Of a stretch of DNA of 50,900 bases, positions 10,101-19,745 are shown piece after piece. The stretch is taken from NCBI GenBank assembly GCA_945882095.1, contig CAMCWF010000017.1:1-50900 (forward strand). The letters are read 5' to 3'. The stretch is from Chryseobacterium gleum. GTDB taxonomy: Bacteria; Bacteroidota; Bacteroidia; Flavobacteriales_D; Crocinitomicaceae. A program made the translations under genes and the position numbers. Within the stretch, counting starts at the first letter, position 1. Every line of letters starts with the position of its first letter. The notes below the pieces were generated by a model. The model made no database searches, was not told the DNA's origin, and saw nothing but the letters and a program-made list of their open reading frames with translations.

Positions 10101-13100
10101 CTCCACCTGCTACGAGGATTCTGGAGTAAAGACCTGCGTTGTCATTCCAGTTTCCACCCACCAATCGGAAGTCGGTAGCACCACCTCCACCAGAAGATCT
10201 CCAGTAAGCCGCGTTACATCCTGAACCTTGTCCACCGACATATACGTTGATGGTTGTTCCGGCTGTCAAATAAACATCTCCTTTAGAATAACCACCTCGG
10301 CCACCAAAAACAGAATTGGGGAAGTACACATCATTACCCCCTTGTGCACCCCAAGCTTCGAGGGAATAGGTTCCGCTAACCGGTGCGGTAAAGGTTTGCG
10401 CTCCACCTGTATAGGCAAAGGTCTGAGCCCCACCTTGAGGTGTTGTAGATTGAACATAGTAGGTAGTTGTATTATTCAAGACAGGTGTTGTGTAAACAGC
10501 TCCGGTACCTAAAGCACCCGTAGCATTTGCATTTGTCCACCAAGCATAGTCATTTACACTTCCACTTGCAGTAAGGGTCGTTGTAATCGCGTTTTGACCA
10601 CAGAAAGCAATGTTTCCAGCTACAACAGGTGCAGCAATAGGGTTCACTGTAACTATTACTGGCACAGCTGCAGAAGCACATGGGGTAGTTAGGGACGTAA
10701 TGGTTACAAAACCATGCCCCACATTTACACCACCAACATTCACTGGATTGGTTCCTGCGTTGTACGAACCTCCACCAGAACCAGCCAATGAAGTTTGTGT
10801 TTCACCAGCACCACCAGAATATCCACCACCACCTGCGCCACCGCCGGTATTTCCGTGGGTACCGCCGCCGCCGCCAAATCCACCTACACATTGTGCATTA
10901 GAAGAGTGGTTTCCTCCCGTACCTCCATTTACAAATGAAATACCTCCGGTTCCCCATGAGCCATTACCTCCATTTGTATTAAATCCACCGCCACCAGCAG
11001 CTCCACTTCCACATCCATTTCCTCCTGCACCTGCAACTCCACCTGATGTACAAGATGAGTTTTGACCATTGTTGGTTGTTACAGCATGGGCATTTGCAAT
11101 GGCTGAATTTGGATCATATTGACCACCACCACCACCGGCAATAACCAAAGGAAGGTTGGCAGAGGTAACCACATAGGATCCACCACCACCAGAACCTGAT
11201 TGTGCGAATCCACCGGATTGTCCAACAAGAATTTGAAGTTGTTGACCTGCAGTTAAGTTAAAGTCACCTCTCATTTGTGCTCCTCGACCAAAGTTGTTGT
11301 TTCCACCTCCTTGTGCTCCAAAGGCTTCAATTCGGTAAGCACCTGTAGAAGGTACAGTCCACAATTGAATTCCATTGGAAGAAGTTACGTTTCCTGCAAG
11401 GTTAGTGGCTGCATACGCATTGTTAACTTGACCTTGACTCGGACCATATTGTCCTGTTGCAGAACAATTTGTAAAGGTATATACGTTTCCATTTCCAGCA
11501 CCGCTGTTAGATGTCACATAATAGGTTGAAGTTCCTACAAGGGCAGGAGTGGTTAGGGTTGCACCCGTACCCACTTGAACCGTTGCGGCAGAATCAGAAT
11601 ACCATGTATAGTTGTTTCCACCACCACCGGCTGCTGATAAAGTTACTGTTTGACCACAGTTGATCGTTGCATTTGCTGCAATCGGTGAAGCAGGAGCATT
11701 TACCGTTACTGTAACTGGATTGTTAACAACCGCACAAATTCCGGTAGAACTACTCACATAATACGTTGTTGTATTTCCTAATTGAGGTGTTGTAAAGCTT
11801 GCGCCAGTCCCCACTTGAATTGTACCTGCAGCATCACTGTACCAATAAATATTTCCATTACCTATTGCCGTAAGGGTTGCTGTTTGGCCACAGTTTACTG
11901 TAGCATTTGCTGCCGTAGGCGAAGGAATAGGGGTTACGGTTACGGTAACAGGTACCAATGCAGATAGACAACTTGCATTAACCGGTGTAATCGTTAAGGT
12001 TCCGCTTGTTTGTGCAGGCGCTCCTCCACCGACAATACTTGTAATGTTTGATGCCGTTGCGATAGCGAAACTGCTACCACCACCGCCGCCACCGCCGCCA
12101 CAGCTCGCACAACCTGGTGTTGTAGTTCCACCACCACCACCAGTATATCCGCCGCCGCCGCCGCCGCCGCCTGATAATCTTTCTTGAGATCCACCGCATC
12201 CACCAGTACCACCAGAGGCGCCACCACCAAATCCACCTGCACCAGAGTTACCTCCCCAAGAACCGTATTGAGATGCAGCTCCAGCAATACCGTCGCCACC
12301 ACCACCACCACCAGTTCCGAAATCGCCTTGCGTTGCACCACCTAATCCTCCACCTGCTGCGTTACCCGCGGCACCAGGAATACTTCCTGTTCCGCCTGCA
12401 CCACCAGCTGGAGAAACGGCATTGATACCTGCAGCGCCCCCTAGTCCACAAGAGCCTTGTGTTCCAGAAGAAGCACCTCCATTTCCACCATTTCCAATTT
12501 GTGGACAGCCTTCATTACCAGCTGCACCACCACCACCACCAGCAGAAACCAAGTGATTGTTTGCTGCATCGAGGACGCCCGTGAAACCTCCACCGCCGCT
12601 TCCGCTGCGATTATATTGACTGTTTCCACCAGCTCCACCTACGATAACAGACAACACTTGTCCAGGTGTAACAGGTATGGTCGCTACCATTTTTCCTCCA
12701 GCCCCTGCTTGGCCTCCGTTGCCAGGCTGAGCTCCACCTCCAGCACCGTTTGCATCAACTGTAATAGAAGTTACACCAGCAGGAACGGTATAGTATTGAG
12801 TGTTTCCTGAATAAGAGAAGCTTACAGGTTGTGCATTGTTTATATTTCCTGAGGCTACATAATACGTTGTATTAAGGGCTAGGGCAGGCGTTGTAAAGTT
12901 CGCACCATTTCCAACCACAACGGTTCCAGCTGAATCTGAATACCAAGTATAGGAATTTCCACCACCACCAGCAGCTGTTAATGTTGCTGTTTGACCACAA
13001 CCAATGGTTGTCGGTGAAGCGGTTGGCGCTGCAGGAGCAAGAACTGTAACGGTAACTGGATTGTTTACCAAAGCACATTGACCTGTACCTCCACTCATAA

Positions 13101-16100
13101 AATAAGTAGTTGTTGAAGACAATTGAGAGGTTGTATAAGTAGCACCAGTTCCTAAACCATTGGTACCTGCGGCATCGCTGTACCAGTAAATTGTACCATT
13201 TCCAACGGCATTTATAGTCGCTGATTGACCACAGTTTATCGTAACATTGCTCGCAGTAGGCGCAGGAATCGAATTTACTGTCACCGGAACTGCTACAGGA
13301 ACGGAAGCACAAGGTGTAATCAAAGAAGTAATGACAACATAACCATGACCTGTATTTACCCCACCTGCATTCACTGGATTGGTTCCTGTATTGTAGGATC
13401 CGCCTCCGCCGCCACTTCCATCATTACCGCTATGGTAACCACCAGCGCCACCTGAGTAACCTCCACCACCGCCACCGCCACCGGTGTTACCGTGGGTTCC
13501 GCCACCGCCACCAAATCCACCGACACATTGTGCAGCAGAAGACTGATTTCCTCCATTTCCACCGTTTAGGAAGGAAAATCCTCCTGTACCATAAGAACCG
13601 CTACCACCATTGGTGTTGAAACCACCACCTCCTGAGGCACCGTTGTTATTACAACCGCTACCACCTGCACCGGCAACCCCTCCAGAAGTACATCCAGACG
13701 CTTGTCCATTGTTTGCTGTAACCGCGTGGGCATTATGAAGGGATGAGTTTGAATCGTATTGTCCGCCACCACCACCAGCGATTAGCAAAGGTGTGTTCGC
13801 AGCAGTAACCACGTAGGATCCTCCACCACCTGAACCTGATTGTGAGAATCCACCAGCTTGTCCAACAAGAATTTGAATTTGCTGACCTGCTGTTAAGTTG
13901 AAATCTCCTCGGATTTGAGCACCGCGACCGAATTGGTTGTTACCGCCTCCTTGCGCGCCAAAAGCTTCAATTTGGTAAGTACCTGAAGCGGGTACCGTCC
14001 ATGTTTGAATTCCGTTGTTTGAAGTTACATTTCCTGCTAGGTTGGTTCCAGCATATGCGCTGTTCACCTGACCTTGTGTTGGTCCAAATTGTCCAGTTGC
14101 AGAACAGTTGGTAAATGTAAATACGTTTCCATTTGCTGCACCAGAACCTGAGGTTACATAATAAGTTGTTGAAGTTGTTAACGTTGGTGTTGTCCATGAA
14201 GCACCTGTACCAACCAAGTTGGTAGCTGCTGCATCTGAATACCAGTTGTAGGTGTTTCCACCACCACCAACTGCTGACACAGTTGCGGTTTGACCACAAC
14301 TAATCGCCACAGGCGATGCTGTTGGAGAAGCAGGAGGCGTAACCGTTACAAGAACGGGTACCAATTGAGATAGACATCCGGCACCTGACCATGAAATTTT
14401 AGCAACGCCATTTCCAGCATTACCGGTCATCAGACCACCAGCAGGGTTTGGCATCGAAGAGGCTCCGTCGGTTACTTGGGTTAACAATAGGGAAGGAGCT
14501 ACATAGCCTGAACCACCACCGCCGCCGCCGCCAGCATGACCACCGGCGCCACCACCGTACCAGCCACCGCCGCCACCGCCGCCTTGAATACAGTCTCCTC
14601 CTGAAGTAGAAGAAGTTGCACCAAGACCGAAAGCAGAAGCTACGGAAGGAGATTGAGATGAACCACCTGAATTTTGTGTACCACCTGAACCAGCAGGACG
14701 ATAGCCACAATCATTTCCACTACACGTACCTGATACGCCTGAAAGTCCACCACCAACACCACCGTTTCCTTGATATTGGCAAACGCAGGTTCCACCTGCG
14801 GCACCACCACCACCACCTGCAACAAGAAGTACAGCATTTTGGTTACCTGAAAGCGAAGCAAGTGTTCCGTTGGTCGTAGCAATGTGCGTAGCCCCACCAC
14901 CAGTGTAGCCAGGGTCATTACCATTAGGATTACCTGCACCACCACCGTTGTATGCATTCGTATTTGAAGATTGGAAACCTTGTTCACCCAATGCTAGGTA
15001 AATGGTTTGACCCGCAGTTAAGGTTACGTCGCCTTTTGAATATCCACCATTTCCACCAGAACCAAAACAATTAGATCCACCGCCACCTTTAGCACCCCAC
15101 ACTTCTAAAGTATAGGTTCCAGTTGAAGGGGCTGTAAAAGTTTGAACGCCACCATTGTAACTAAAAGACTGTGAACCAGATGCTTGCGAAGCAGCTGAAC
15201 CTACGTAATAGGTCGTTGTTGCATTTAAGGTTGGGGTTGTCCATGAAGCACCCGTACCTACTTGCGTAGCACCAGCAGCATCGGAGAACCAGTTATAAAT
15301 AATTCCATTTGTAGCTGTTAAGGTTGCAGTTTGACCACAGTTAATGGTTGTACCATTTGCTGTTGGAGGAGGGGTAGGGATTACGGTTACGACAACTGGG
15401 TTGTTTGCCAAAGCACAAGCACCTGTACCACCACTCATATAATAGGTTGTGGTTGAGGATAAAATAGGCGTCGTAAAGCTGGCTCCTGTTCCTAATCCAT
15501 TTGTAGCAGCTGCGTTGTCATACCAATAAATGGTACCATTGCCAACCGCATTAATCGTAGCTGCCTGACCACAGTTGATTGAAACATTACTTGCTGTAGG
15601 AGCAGGGATAGGGGTTACGGTTACGGTTACTGGCACCAACTGTGAAAAACACTGTGCACCAACAAAACTAACATCCACAAAACCATGGCCGGTATTAAGC
15701 GTTTCAGATACATAAGTTCCGGTGTAGAAGCAACCGCCTCCGCCTCCAGCACCAACTCGGCATCCGCCACCGCCGCCACCAGAGTAACCACCACCACCAC
15801 CACCGATGGCTTCGTAACTTGTACACATTCCAGCACCGCCACCGCCACCGAATCCACCATTGGTACTTGAGTTCCAAGACCCACATCCAGATAGATTGAT
15901 TCCACCAAGACCACCTTGAGCGAAGGTTTGACCTATTCCCCCACCAAAAGTTCCTGTTGACCCTTGTCCATTCCAACCAGCGCCACCGGCACCGCCATAA
16001 AGACTGTTAGGAGCACCGCCACCTAATCCTCCAGATCCATTTGTCCCACCAGGACCAAAAGAACACCAACTTCCAGGTGATGTTAAACCATTTCCTCCTG

Positions 16101-19100
16101 AAGTATTGTTATATGAACTCGCATCGCCACCATTGATGGTATAGGGGTAAGAAGGACTACCTTGTCCGGCACCACCGCCACCACCTGCGGCAGCAATCAA
16201 TTGATTTGTGGTTTGGTTGAACAAAAAGGTTCCACCACCACCACCGGCAGCCCAACCAGTGGAGAAATCAAGGAATCCTCCTTGTTGACCCACCAAAATT
16301 TTAATGACATCTCCTTGGGTTAAGGTAGTTGTAAAGGTAAGCGCACGTCCGCTTCCACCGATTGCATTGTTTGCATTTCCGCCCTTCGCACCTGCAGCTG
16401 TAATTGTGTAGGTACCCGTTGAAGGAACTGTCCATTCTTGAATCCCTTGAACCGAAGATGATACCAAACCGGCTAAACCTGTTCCTGCATATGCAGCAGT
16501 CATTTGAGCAAGTGTAGGGCCCGTATTTCCGGTAGCATTACAATTGGTAAAATTCAATGTTGAGTTCGCTTGGCCATCTGTTGCTTGAACGTAATAGGTT
16601 GTAGTTGTAGATAGGGCAGGTGTTGTAAAGGATGCGCCATTGCCAACTTGTGTTGTTCCTGCAGAATCAGAATACCATACATAACCATTTCCTCCTGCAG
16701 CTGTTAAAGTTGCCGTTTGGCCACAGCCAATGGTTGTTCCGTTTGCCGTTGGAGGTGTAGTTGGAATCACCGTTACTGTTACGGGTGTATTTTGAGCACC
16801 GCAAACTCCAACCAGATTACTTAAGTAATAAGTTGTTGTTGCAGCCAAGGTTGGGGTTGTGAAAGATGCGCCTGTAGCAACTTGCGTTGTACCAGCAACA
16901 TCGCTGTACCAATAAAAAGGACCATTTCCAACTGCATTTAATGTAGCTGTTTGACCACAGTTTATGGTTGCATTGGATGCTGTCGGTAGGACAATAGGGT
17001 TAATGGTAACAATTACCGGAACCGTAACGGAAGCACATGCTGCACTTAACGGCGTAATGATAACATTTCCATTCCCTGATTGAATCCCTTGGGTATTCAC
17101 TGTGTTCGCTCCAGAATTGAACGATCCACCGCCACCACCTTCGTAGTTCGAGCCGTGGTAAGAAGCCGATCCACCAGAGTAACCACCACCAGCACCTCCA
17201 CCGGTATTGTTAGAGTGCGTTCCTGCACCACCACCAAAACCACCTTCTCGTGATCCTGATGAGGAAGAACCTCCAATGGCAGCGCCTGAAATGAATCCAG
17301 AACCGTATTGACTTCCGTAGTTACCACCTGAAGCACCATTAGTTAAAAATCCTCCCGCACCTCCGGCACCACTTCCACAGTTGGCTGCATCCGCACCACC
17401 ATTTCCATTGGTACCTCCTGGCTGACAGTTTTCACCTTGTCCACCATTTGTAGTAATCAAACCTGGTTGTCCCACTTGAGGACTTTGTCCACCACCACCA
17501 CCAGCAACGATGAGTGGAGTAGAGGTTGTGTACGTTGCATTTCCTGTAGCTACAAAAGAGCCACCGCCTCCACCACAAGCACCACCATCGTTAGGACCAT
17601 TTCCTTGTTGTCCGACCGCGATGAATAATTTTTGACCAGCTGTTAAACTGAATTCTCCTTGCATTCTTGCACCAAGACCTCCATTACCACCACCTTGTGC
17701 GCCATTCGCTTGGATTTGGTAGGTTCCTGTTTGAGGCACAATCCATTCTTGAATTCCTTGGGTATTGATCGTAACTTGATTGGCCAAGTTTGTACCCGCA
17801 TAGGTATTTGTTACTTGTCCTTGGCTTGGTCCATATCGACCCGTTGCCCCAGCATTTGAGAAAGAATAATTCACTCCTGGTGCTAAACCTGTAGTTGATG
17901 CTACATAATAAGTTGTGTTTTGACCTAACGCAGGCGTAGTGAAATTCGCACCATTCCCTATGATGTTTGTTCCAGCTGCATCTGAATACCATGTATAGGT
18001 ATTTCCACTTCCACCCACTGCCGTTAACGTAGCCGTTTGACCACAGTTGATGCTAACATTGGTTGAAGTAGGAGGCGTGATGTTACTATTTACGGTAACT
18101 GTTACTGGAATCAATGCCGAAAAACAAGCATTTGCGTTTACTGAAGAATGTGTACCATTTAGGTAACCAACACTTTCATCTGACCCACCAAATTGGCTAC
18201 CACCTTCATGGTGATAGTACCATCTGCTGTGCCAAGGAGAATAGGCAATATTAGCCATGTCGCTTAAGCTGTTAAAAGATTGAACGGTAGACACTGCACC
18301 TGTTGTAAGGTTCAATCGGCTAATGGTTTGTGAATTGGTTACATAAACTACAGCGTAATTCGTTCCATTGTATTCTGCTATTCCCCATCTTGACCAGTTT
18401 TCGGTAGTGGTTGCACTTAATCCGTATGCACCCATATTGGTTACTGCGCCCGTAGGTAAATCTACCCTGAAATAGGTATTTGCTGGCGAACCACCATTAC
18501 CCGTAAAAAGAATCACAAATCCCATCCCATTAAATACGGCAGCATCTTGACATGAACCCATCGTAAAAGATTGAGACAATGGAATGATCGTAGCACCTAA
18601 TGAACAATCTGAATTTAAGGTTCTCACTGAATTCACGTTAAAACTTGTACAAGTACCCACTGGCTCAGCATTGTTGTTACTGTTCCATAAAGTATAAAGT
18701 GTACCTGTACCCGCCATGTCACTAAAAATTCCATCCCTCCTTGTATATGAAACTGGATTTGTTAGGTTAGGCATATCGTAACGAGCTACATTCTGGTCAC
18801 CATTAACATATAAATATTGTTGGGTCAAAGCGATCCCTCCGCGGTCATCTCCTGTATATTGAGCATGCTCATAATAGGTAGCACCTGCGGTTGCTAAGCT
18901 GTTTATGTAAAACACATTCACGTTTGACCCTGTCGAGTTTTGCACGTAATACGTTGTATTTGTATTTAATACAGGTGTTGTAAAACTTGCACCTGTTCCA
19001 ACTTGGTTGGTACCAGCCACATCACTATACCATGTATAATTTGTACCACCACTTGCTGTTAACGCGGCAGTTGCACCACACACGATGGTTGTGCCACTCG

Positions 19101-19200
19101 CTACAGGAGCAGGAGCCGCGCATTGGGCTTGAAGCAAGTGTGTACTTGAAGCCAAGGTCAATAAAAAGAGGGTTAATCTTTGAAAGTAAATTTTGAGCAT
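7195..19200 (-). CDS. Giant (4001-residue) T9SS-secreted glycine-rich adhesin-like protein
   Basis: Signal peptide about 1-26 (ending LLQAQ). Next comes an Ig_7-like domain (CHU_C-associated type) and a propeller-like insert (about 95-345). Eleven more Ig_7-like domains (key pattern NCGQTATL...WYSDAAGT...FTTP...TTYYV) follow, singly or in pairs, alternating with seven glycine-rich modules of about 270-300 residues. These resemble the ALK/LTK glycine-rich family: a W-x-VP-x-x-G-TY-x-I-x-A-x-GAQGG lead, then IxVGQ, GGGGGS and CGGxGG. Then come nine 70-residue PKD/Ig-like repeats and one divergent copy, and a T9SS type A domain (YPNPF, ending MVKQ). Cysteines recur at fixed places, suggesting disulfides. 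A role as a surface or matrix adhesin is inferred from architecture; no catalytic motif is seen. The frame is intact over 12 kb, which argues for selection despite the repeats. Confidence 0.93.
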   Translation of the reverse strand: MLKIYFQRLTLFLLTLASSTHLLQAQCAAPAPVASGTTIVCGATAALTASGGTNYTWYSDVAGTNQVGTGASFTTPVLNTNTTYYVQNSTGSNVNVFYINSLATAGATYYEHAQYTGDDRGGIALTQQYLYVNGDQNVARYDMPNLTNPVSYTRRDGIFSDMAGTGTLYTLWNSNNNAEPVGTCTSFNVNSVRTLNSDCSLGATIIPLSQSFTMGSCQDAAVFNGMGFVILFTGNGGSPANTYFRVDLPTGAVTNMGAYGLSATTTENWSRWGIAEYNGTNYAVVYVTNSQTISRLNLTTGAVSTVQSFNSLSDMANIAYSPWHSRWYYHHEGGSQFGGSDESVGYLNGTHSSVNANACFSALIPVTVTVNSNITPPTSTNVSINCGQTATLTAVGGSGNTYTWYSDAAGTNIIGNGANFTTPALGQNTTYYVASTTGLAPGVNYSFSNAGATGRYGPSQGQVTNTYAGTNLANQVTINTQGIQEWIVPQTGTYQIQANGAQGGGNGGLGARMQGEFSLTAGQKLFIAVGQQGNGPNDGGACGGGGGSFVATGNATYTTSTPLIVAGGGGGQSPQVGQPGLITTNGGQGENCQPGGTNGNGGADAANCGSGAGGAGGFLTNGASGGNYGSQYGSGFISGAAIGGSSSSGSREGGFGGGAGTHSNNTGGGAGGGYSGGSASYHGSNYEGGGGGSFNSGANTVNTQGIQSGNGNVIITPLSAACASVTVPVIVTINPIVLPTASNATINCGQTATLNAVGNGPFYWYSDVAGTTQVATGASFTTPTLAATTTYYLSNLVGVCGAQNTPVTVTVIPTTPPTANGTTIGCGQTATLTAAGGNGYVWYSDSAGTTQVGNGASFTTPALSTTTTYYVQATDGQANSTLNFTNCNATGNTGPTLAQMTAAYAGTGLAGLVSSSVQGIQEWTVPSTGTYTITAAGAKGGNANNAIGGSGRALTFTTTLTQGDVIKILVGQQGGFLDFSTGWAAGGGGGTFLFNQTTNQLIAAAGGGGGAGQGSPSYPYTINGGDASSYNNTSGGNGLTSPGSWCSFGPGGTNGSGGLGGGAPNSLYGGAGGAGWNGQGSTGTFGGGIGQTFAQGGLGGINLSGCGSWNSSTNGGFGGGGGAGMCTSYEAIGGGGGGYSGGGGGGCRVGAGGGGGCFYTGTYVSETLNTGHGFVDVSFVGAQCFSQLVPVTVTVTPIPAPTASNVSINCGQAATINAVGNGTIYWYDNAAATNGLGTGASFTTPILSSTTTYYMSGGTGACALANNPVVVTVIPTPPPTANGTTINCGQTATLTATNGIIYNWFSDAAGATQVGTGASWTTPTLNATTTYYVGSAASQASGSQSFSYNGGVQTFTAPSTGTYTLEVWGAKGGGGSNCFGSGGNGGYSKGDVTLTAGQTIYLALGEQGFQSSNTNAYNGGGAGNPNGNDPGYTGGGATHIATTNGTLASLSGNQNAVLLVAGGGGGAAGGTCVCQYQGNGGVGGGLSGVSGTCSGNDCGYRPAGSGGTQNSGGSSQSPSVASAFGLGATSSTSGGDCIQGGGGGGGWYGGGAGGHAGGGGGGGSGYVAPSLLLTQVTDGASSMPNPAGGLMTGNAGNGVAKISWSGAGCLSQLVPVLVTVTPPASPTASPVAISCGQTATVSAVGGGGNTYNWYSDAAATNLVGTGASWTTPTLTTSTTYYVTSGSGAANGNVFTFTNCSATGQFGPTQGQVNSAYAGTNLAGNVTSNNGIQTWTVPASGTYQIEAFGAQGGGNNQFGRGAQIRGDFNLTAGQQIQILVGQAGGFSQSGSGGGGSYVVTAANTPLLIAGGGGGQYDSNSSLHNAHAVTANNGQASGCTSGGVAGAGGSGCNNNGASGGGGFNTNGGSGSYGTGGFSFLNGGNGGNQSSAAQCVGGFGGGGGTHGNTGGGGGGGGYSGGAGGYHSGNDGSGGGGGSYNTGTNPVNAGGVNTGHGYVVITSLITPCASVPVAVPVTVNSIPAPTASNVTINCGQSATINAVGNGTIYWYSDAAGTNGLGTGATYTTSQLSSTTTYFMSGGTGQCALVNNPVTVTVLAPAAPTASPTTIGCGQTATLTAAGGGGNSYTWYSDSAGTVVVGNGANFTTPALALNTTYYVASGNINNAQPVSFSYSGNTQYYTVPAGVTSITVDANGAGGGAQPGNGGQAGAGGKMVATIPVTPGQVLSVIVGGAGGNSQYNRSGSGGGGFTGVLDAANNHLVSAGGGGGAAGNEGCPQIGNGGNGGASSGTQGSCGLGGAAGINAVSPAGGAGGTGSIPGAAGNAAGGGLGGATQGDFGTGGGGGGDGIAGAASQYGSWGGNSGAGGFGGGASGGTGGCGGSQERLSGGGGGGGGYTGGGGGTTTPGCASCGGGGGGGGSSFAIATASNITSIVGGGAPAQTSGTLTITPVNASCLSALVPVTVTVTPIPSPTAANATVNCGQTATLTAIGNGNIYWYSDAAGTIQVGTGASFTTPQLGNTTTYYVSSSTGICAVVNNPVTVTVNAPASPIAANATINCGQTVTLSAAGGGGNNYTWYSDSAATVQVGTGATLTTPALVGTSTYYVTSNSGAGNGNVYTFTNCSATGQYGPSQGQVNNAYAATNLAGNVTSSNGIQLWTVPSTGAYRIEAFGAQGGGNNNFGRGAQMRGDFNLTAGQQLQILVGQSGGFAQSGSGGGGSYVVTSANLPLVIAGGGGGQYDPNSAIANAHAVTTNNGQNSSCTSGGVAGAGGNGCGSGAAGGGGFNTNGGNGSWGTGGISFVNGGTGGNHSSNAQCVGGFGGGGGTHGNTGGGAGGGGYSGGAGETQTSLAGSGGGSYNAGTNPVNVGGVNVGHGFVTITSLTTPCASAAVPVIVTVNPIAAPVVAGNIAFCGQNAITTTLTASGSVNDYAWWTNANATGALGTGAVYTTPVLNNTTTYYVQSTTPQGGAQTFAYTGGAQTFTAPVSGTYSLEAWGAQGGNDVYFPNSVFGGRGGYSKGDVYLTAGTTINVYVGGQGSGCNAAYWRSSGGGGATDFRLVGGNWNDNAGLYSRILVAGGGGGRHGNNYEGVTYVGNDGGGLTAPNINACGYNVVGGSQTAGGSSPYGAGVAVGSFGFANANMMSNICSVGGWNGGAAGADNWANGGAGGGWYGGCTSWCTSTGGSGYVYTSSSYVPPGYTPAPTYQMTNDVLIAGNTIMPNPNGGTMTGNAGNGVAKITWTGTGCVSAVTPVTVTVGQAPIVSAGNNISICTGAPVTLSGNGAATYAWDNGVTDGVSFTPASTQTYTVIGTNANGCSDTAQITVTVNALPTVSAGNNQTICVGNSVTLNGSGAATYVWDNGVNDGVSFNPANTQTYTVIGTNGNGCTDTAQVTVNVNAIPTVIAGNNQTICTGAAVTLSASGATSYAWDNGVTNATPFTPIATQTYTVTGTDGNGCTDTAQVTVNVNALPTVSAGNNQTVCAGTAVTLSGSGATSYTWNNGVTNATPFTPIATQTYTVTGTDLNGCANTAQVTVNVNALPSVSAGNNQTVCAGTAVTLSGSGATSYTWNNSVTNATPFTPIATQTYTVTGTDINGCSNTAQVTVNVNALPSVSAGNNQTVCAGTPVTLSGSGATSYTWNNGVTNGTPFSPIATQTYTVTGTDVNGCTNSAQVTVNVNALPTVSGGSNQAVCAGTPVTLSGSGATTYTWNNGVTNATPFTPIATQTYTVTGTDANGCSNTAQVTVTVNLLPSVSAGPDQNVCDGSQVTLSGTGVLGAGSYTWNNGVLNAIPFIPTMTQTYTVTGSNASGCINTDQVVVTLIATPNVNAGNDQTICDGTPVTLSGSGAISYTWNNGVTNGTAFTPSTTQTYIVTGTNAGNCSDTSHVVVTVKPSPTVSLGGDTTVCDYNFPVNIQANVSAGANVTWSNGATGNPVLLTGPTTLTVTATNNFNCTATDVINVIADPCLGLDENSYTISVYPNPFTDVIQIVSSIAMDNDLEVYAADGRLITSTRMIGTEKVIRLEGLARGNYFVKINHDGITHVTKMVKQ
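7661..9560 (-). repeat. Array of nine 210-bp Ig/PKD-like repeats with near-identical DNA
   Basis: Nine units of about 70 residues. The four or five central ones (about 8100-9150) are almost identical at the DNA level, including synonymous sites, for example the blocks around 8169, 8589 and 8811. This indicates recent unequal crossover or gene conversion. The outer units, notably the one with the GVLGAG insertion, are more diverged, as expected if homogenisation works mainly in the middle of the array. Confidence 0.88.
9590..17880 (-). repeat. Seven glycine-rich modules alternating with Ig_7-like domains
   Basis: Approximate module positions (N- to C-terminal): 17880-17035, 16570-15640, 15185-14360, 14130-13300, 12850-11955, 11495-10662, 10440-9590. 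Two lead types can be told apart. Type A begins FTNCSATGxxGPxQGQV (modules 1, 2, 4, 6). Type B begins with SFSYxGG or TFAYTGG then Q-x-x-TxP (modules 3, 5, 7). The C-terminal part of the protein is thus an A-B-A-B super-repeat. Modules 4 and 6 share long stretches at DNA level about 2.64 kb apart. The coding strand is packed with GGT/GGC/GGA runs, so the plus strand shows CCACCACC and CCGCCGCC tracts. Confidence 0.85.
12151..12171. repeat. (GCC)7 trinucleotide microsatellite encoding a poly-Gly run
   Basis: Seven perfect GCC units on the plus strand (GGC on the coding strand) give most of an eight-glycine run in glycine-rich module 5. A shorter similar tract lies at about 14518-14530. Slippage here would change length in whole codons. 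Confidence 0.9.
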
Positions 19201-19745
19201 GGTTAGGTTTTTTAATTCGTACCTAAATTCACACTATTTACCATATTTTCACGTTAACAAAAGATTAACATTTTTTCACAGCAATTAGAAATTGATTGAG
19301 GATTTAAATAAAAAAATCCATTTAAGGCTAGAAATATATAGGAACTTGACTTAACATTAAGTGAATATCACTTTATCCCCTTCACGTATTTTGTTGATAA
19401 GTATTTTTTTACTGTTGATAACTCTGGACAATATTCTGGGTAAAAAAAGACTTCGTTTTCACCCTATACATTCCTTTAAATGGTTGGTTTTTAGAAGGAT
19501 ACAGGAGTTTATTTTTATCGCTCGTCAGGTTTACCAAAGAAGACAACATAAAATTTTTTAACCGAATCTAAATAAAGAATAGAAGTGAAAACCATTTTTC
19601 AGAGATCTAAAAAAAGCCCTGCATTTCTGTGAAGCAATTCTTGTGGGAGTTGAGGGGTTTACCGATGGTTATTTTCTACGATCATCCTTCACTTGAAAAT
19701 ATACATCGGCATAAACTTCTCACCCCAAATGGTATAAAACAACAA
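19201..19745. other. Gene-poor intergenic stretch
   Basis: About 545 bp between the start of the giant secreted-protein gene and the tRNA-Val terminator. The first 150 bp are AT-rich and should hold the promoter of the 12-kb gene, but I see only imperfect TAnnTTTG matches. A 66-codon open frame at 19361-19561 has no recognisable family, no clear upstream signals and low-complexity composition, so I do not call it a gene. The only distinctive element is the tRNA-like 17-mer at 19643-19659. Confidence 0.6.
19643..19659. repeat. 17-bp direct copy of the tRNA-Val 3' end (possible att remnant)
   Basis: The 17 bases GTGGGAGTTGAGGGGTT occur here and again at 19775-19791, where they form the 3' acceptor strand and part of the T-arm of tRNA-Val. 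The copies are 132 bp apart in the same orientation. Identity ends right after the second T. Confidence 0.75.

Noticed and set aside
10610..11065. Proline-rich plus-strand open frame opposite glycine-rich module 6
   Set aside because: Poly-Pro is the direct antisense image of GGN glycine codons; not a gene.
2950..17880. Regularly spaced repeats that might suggest a CRISPR array
   Set aside because: The repeats are in-frame protein domains of 210 bp or more without unique spacers, and no cas genes are present.
19361..19561. 66-codon open frame in the gap before tRNA-Val
   Set aside because: No family resemblance, no promoter or ribosome-binding evidence, composition typical of AT-rich noncoding DNA.
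19643..19700. A second tRNA gene next to tRNA-Val
   Set aside because: Only 17 bp match; no anticodon arm, D-arm or acceptor 5' strand.
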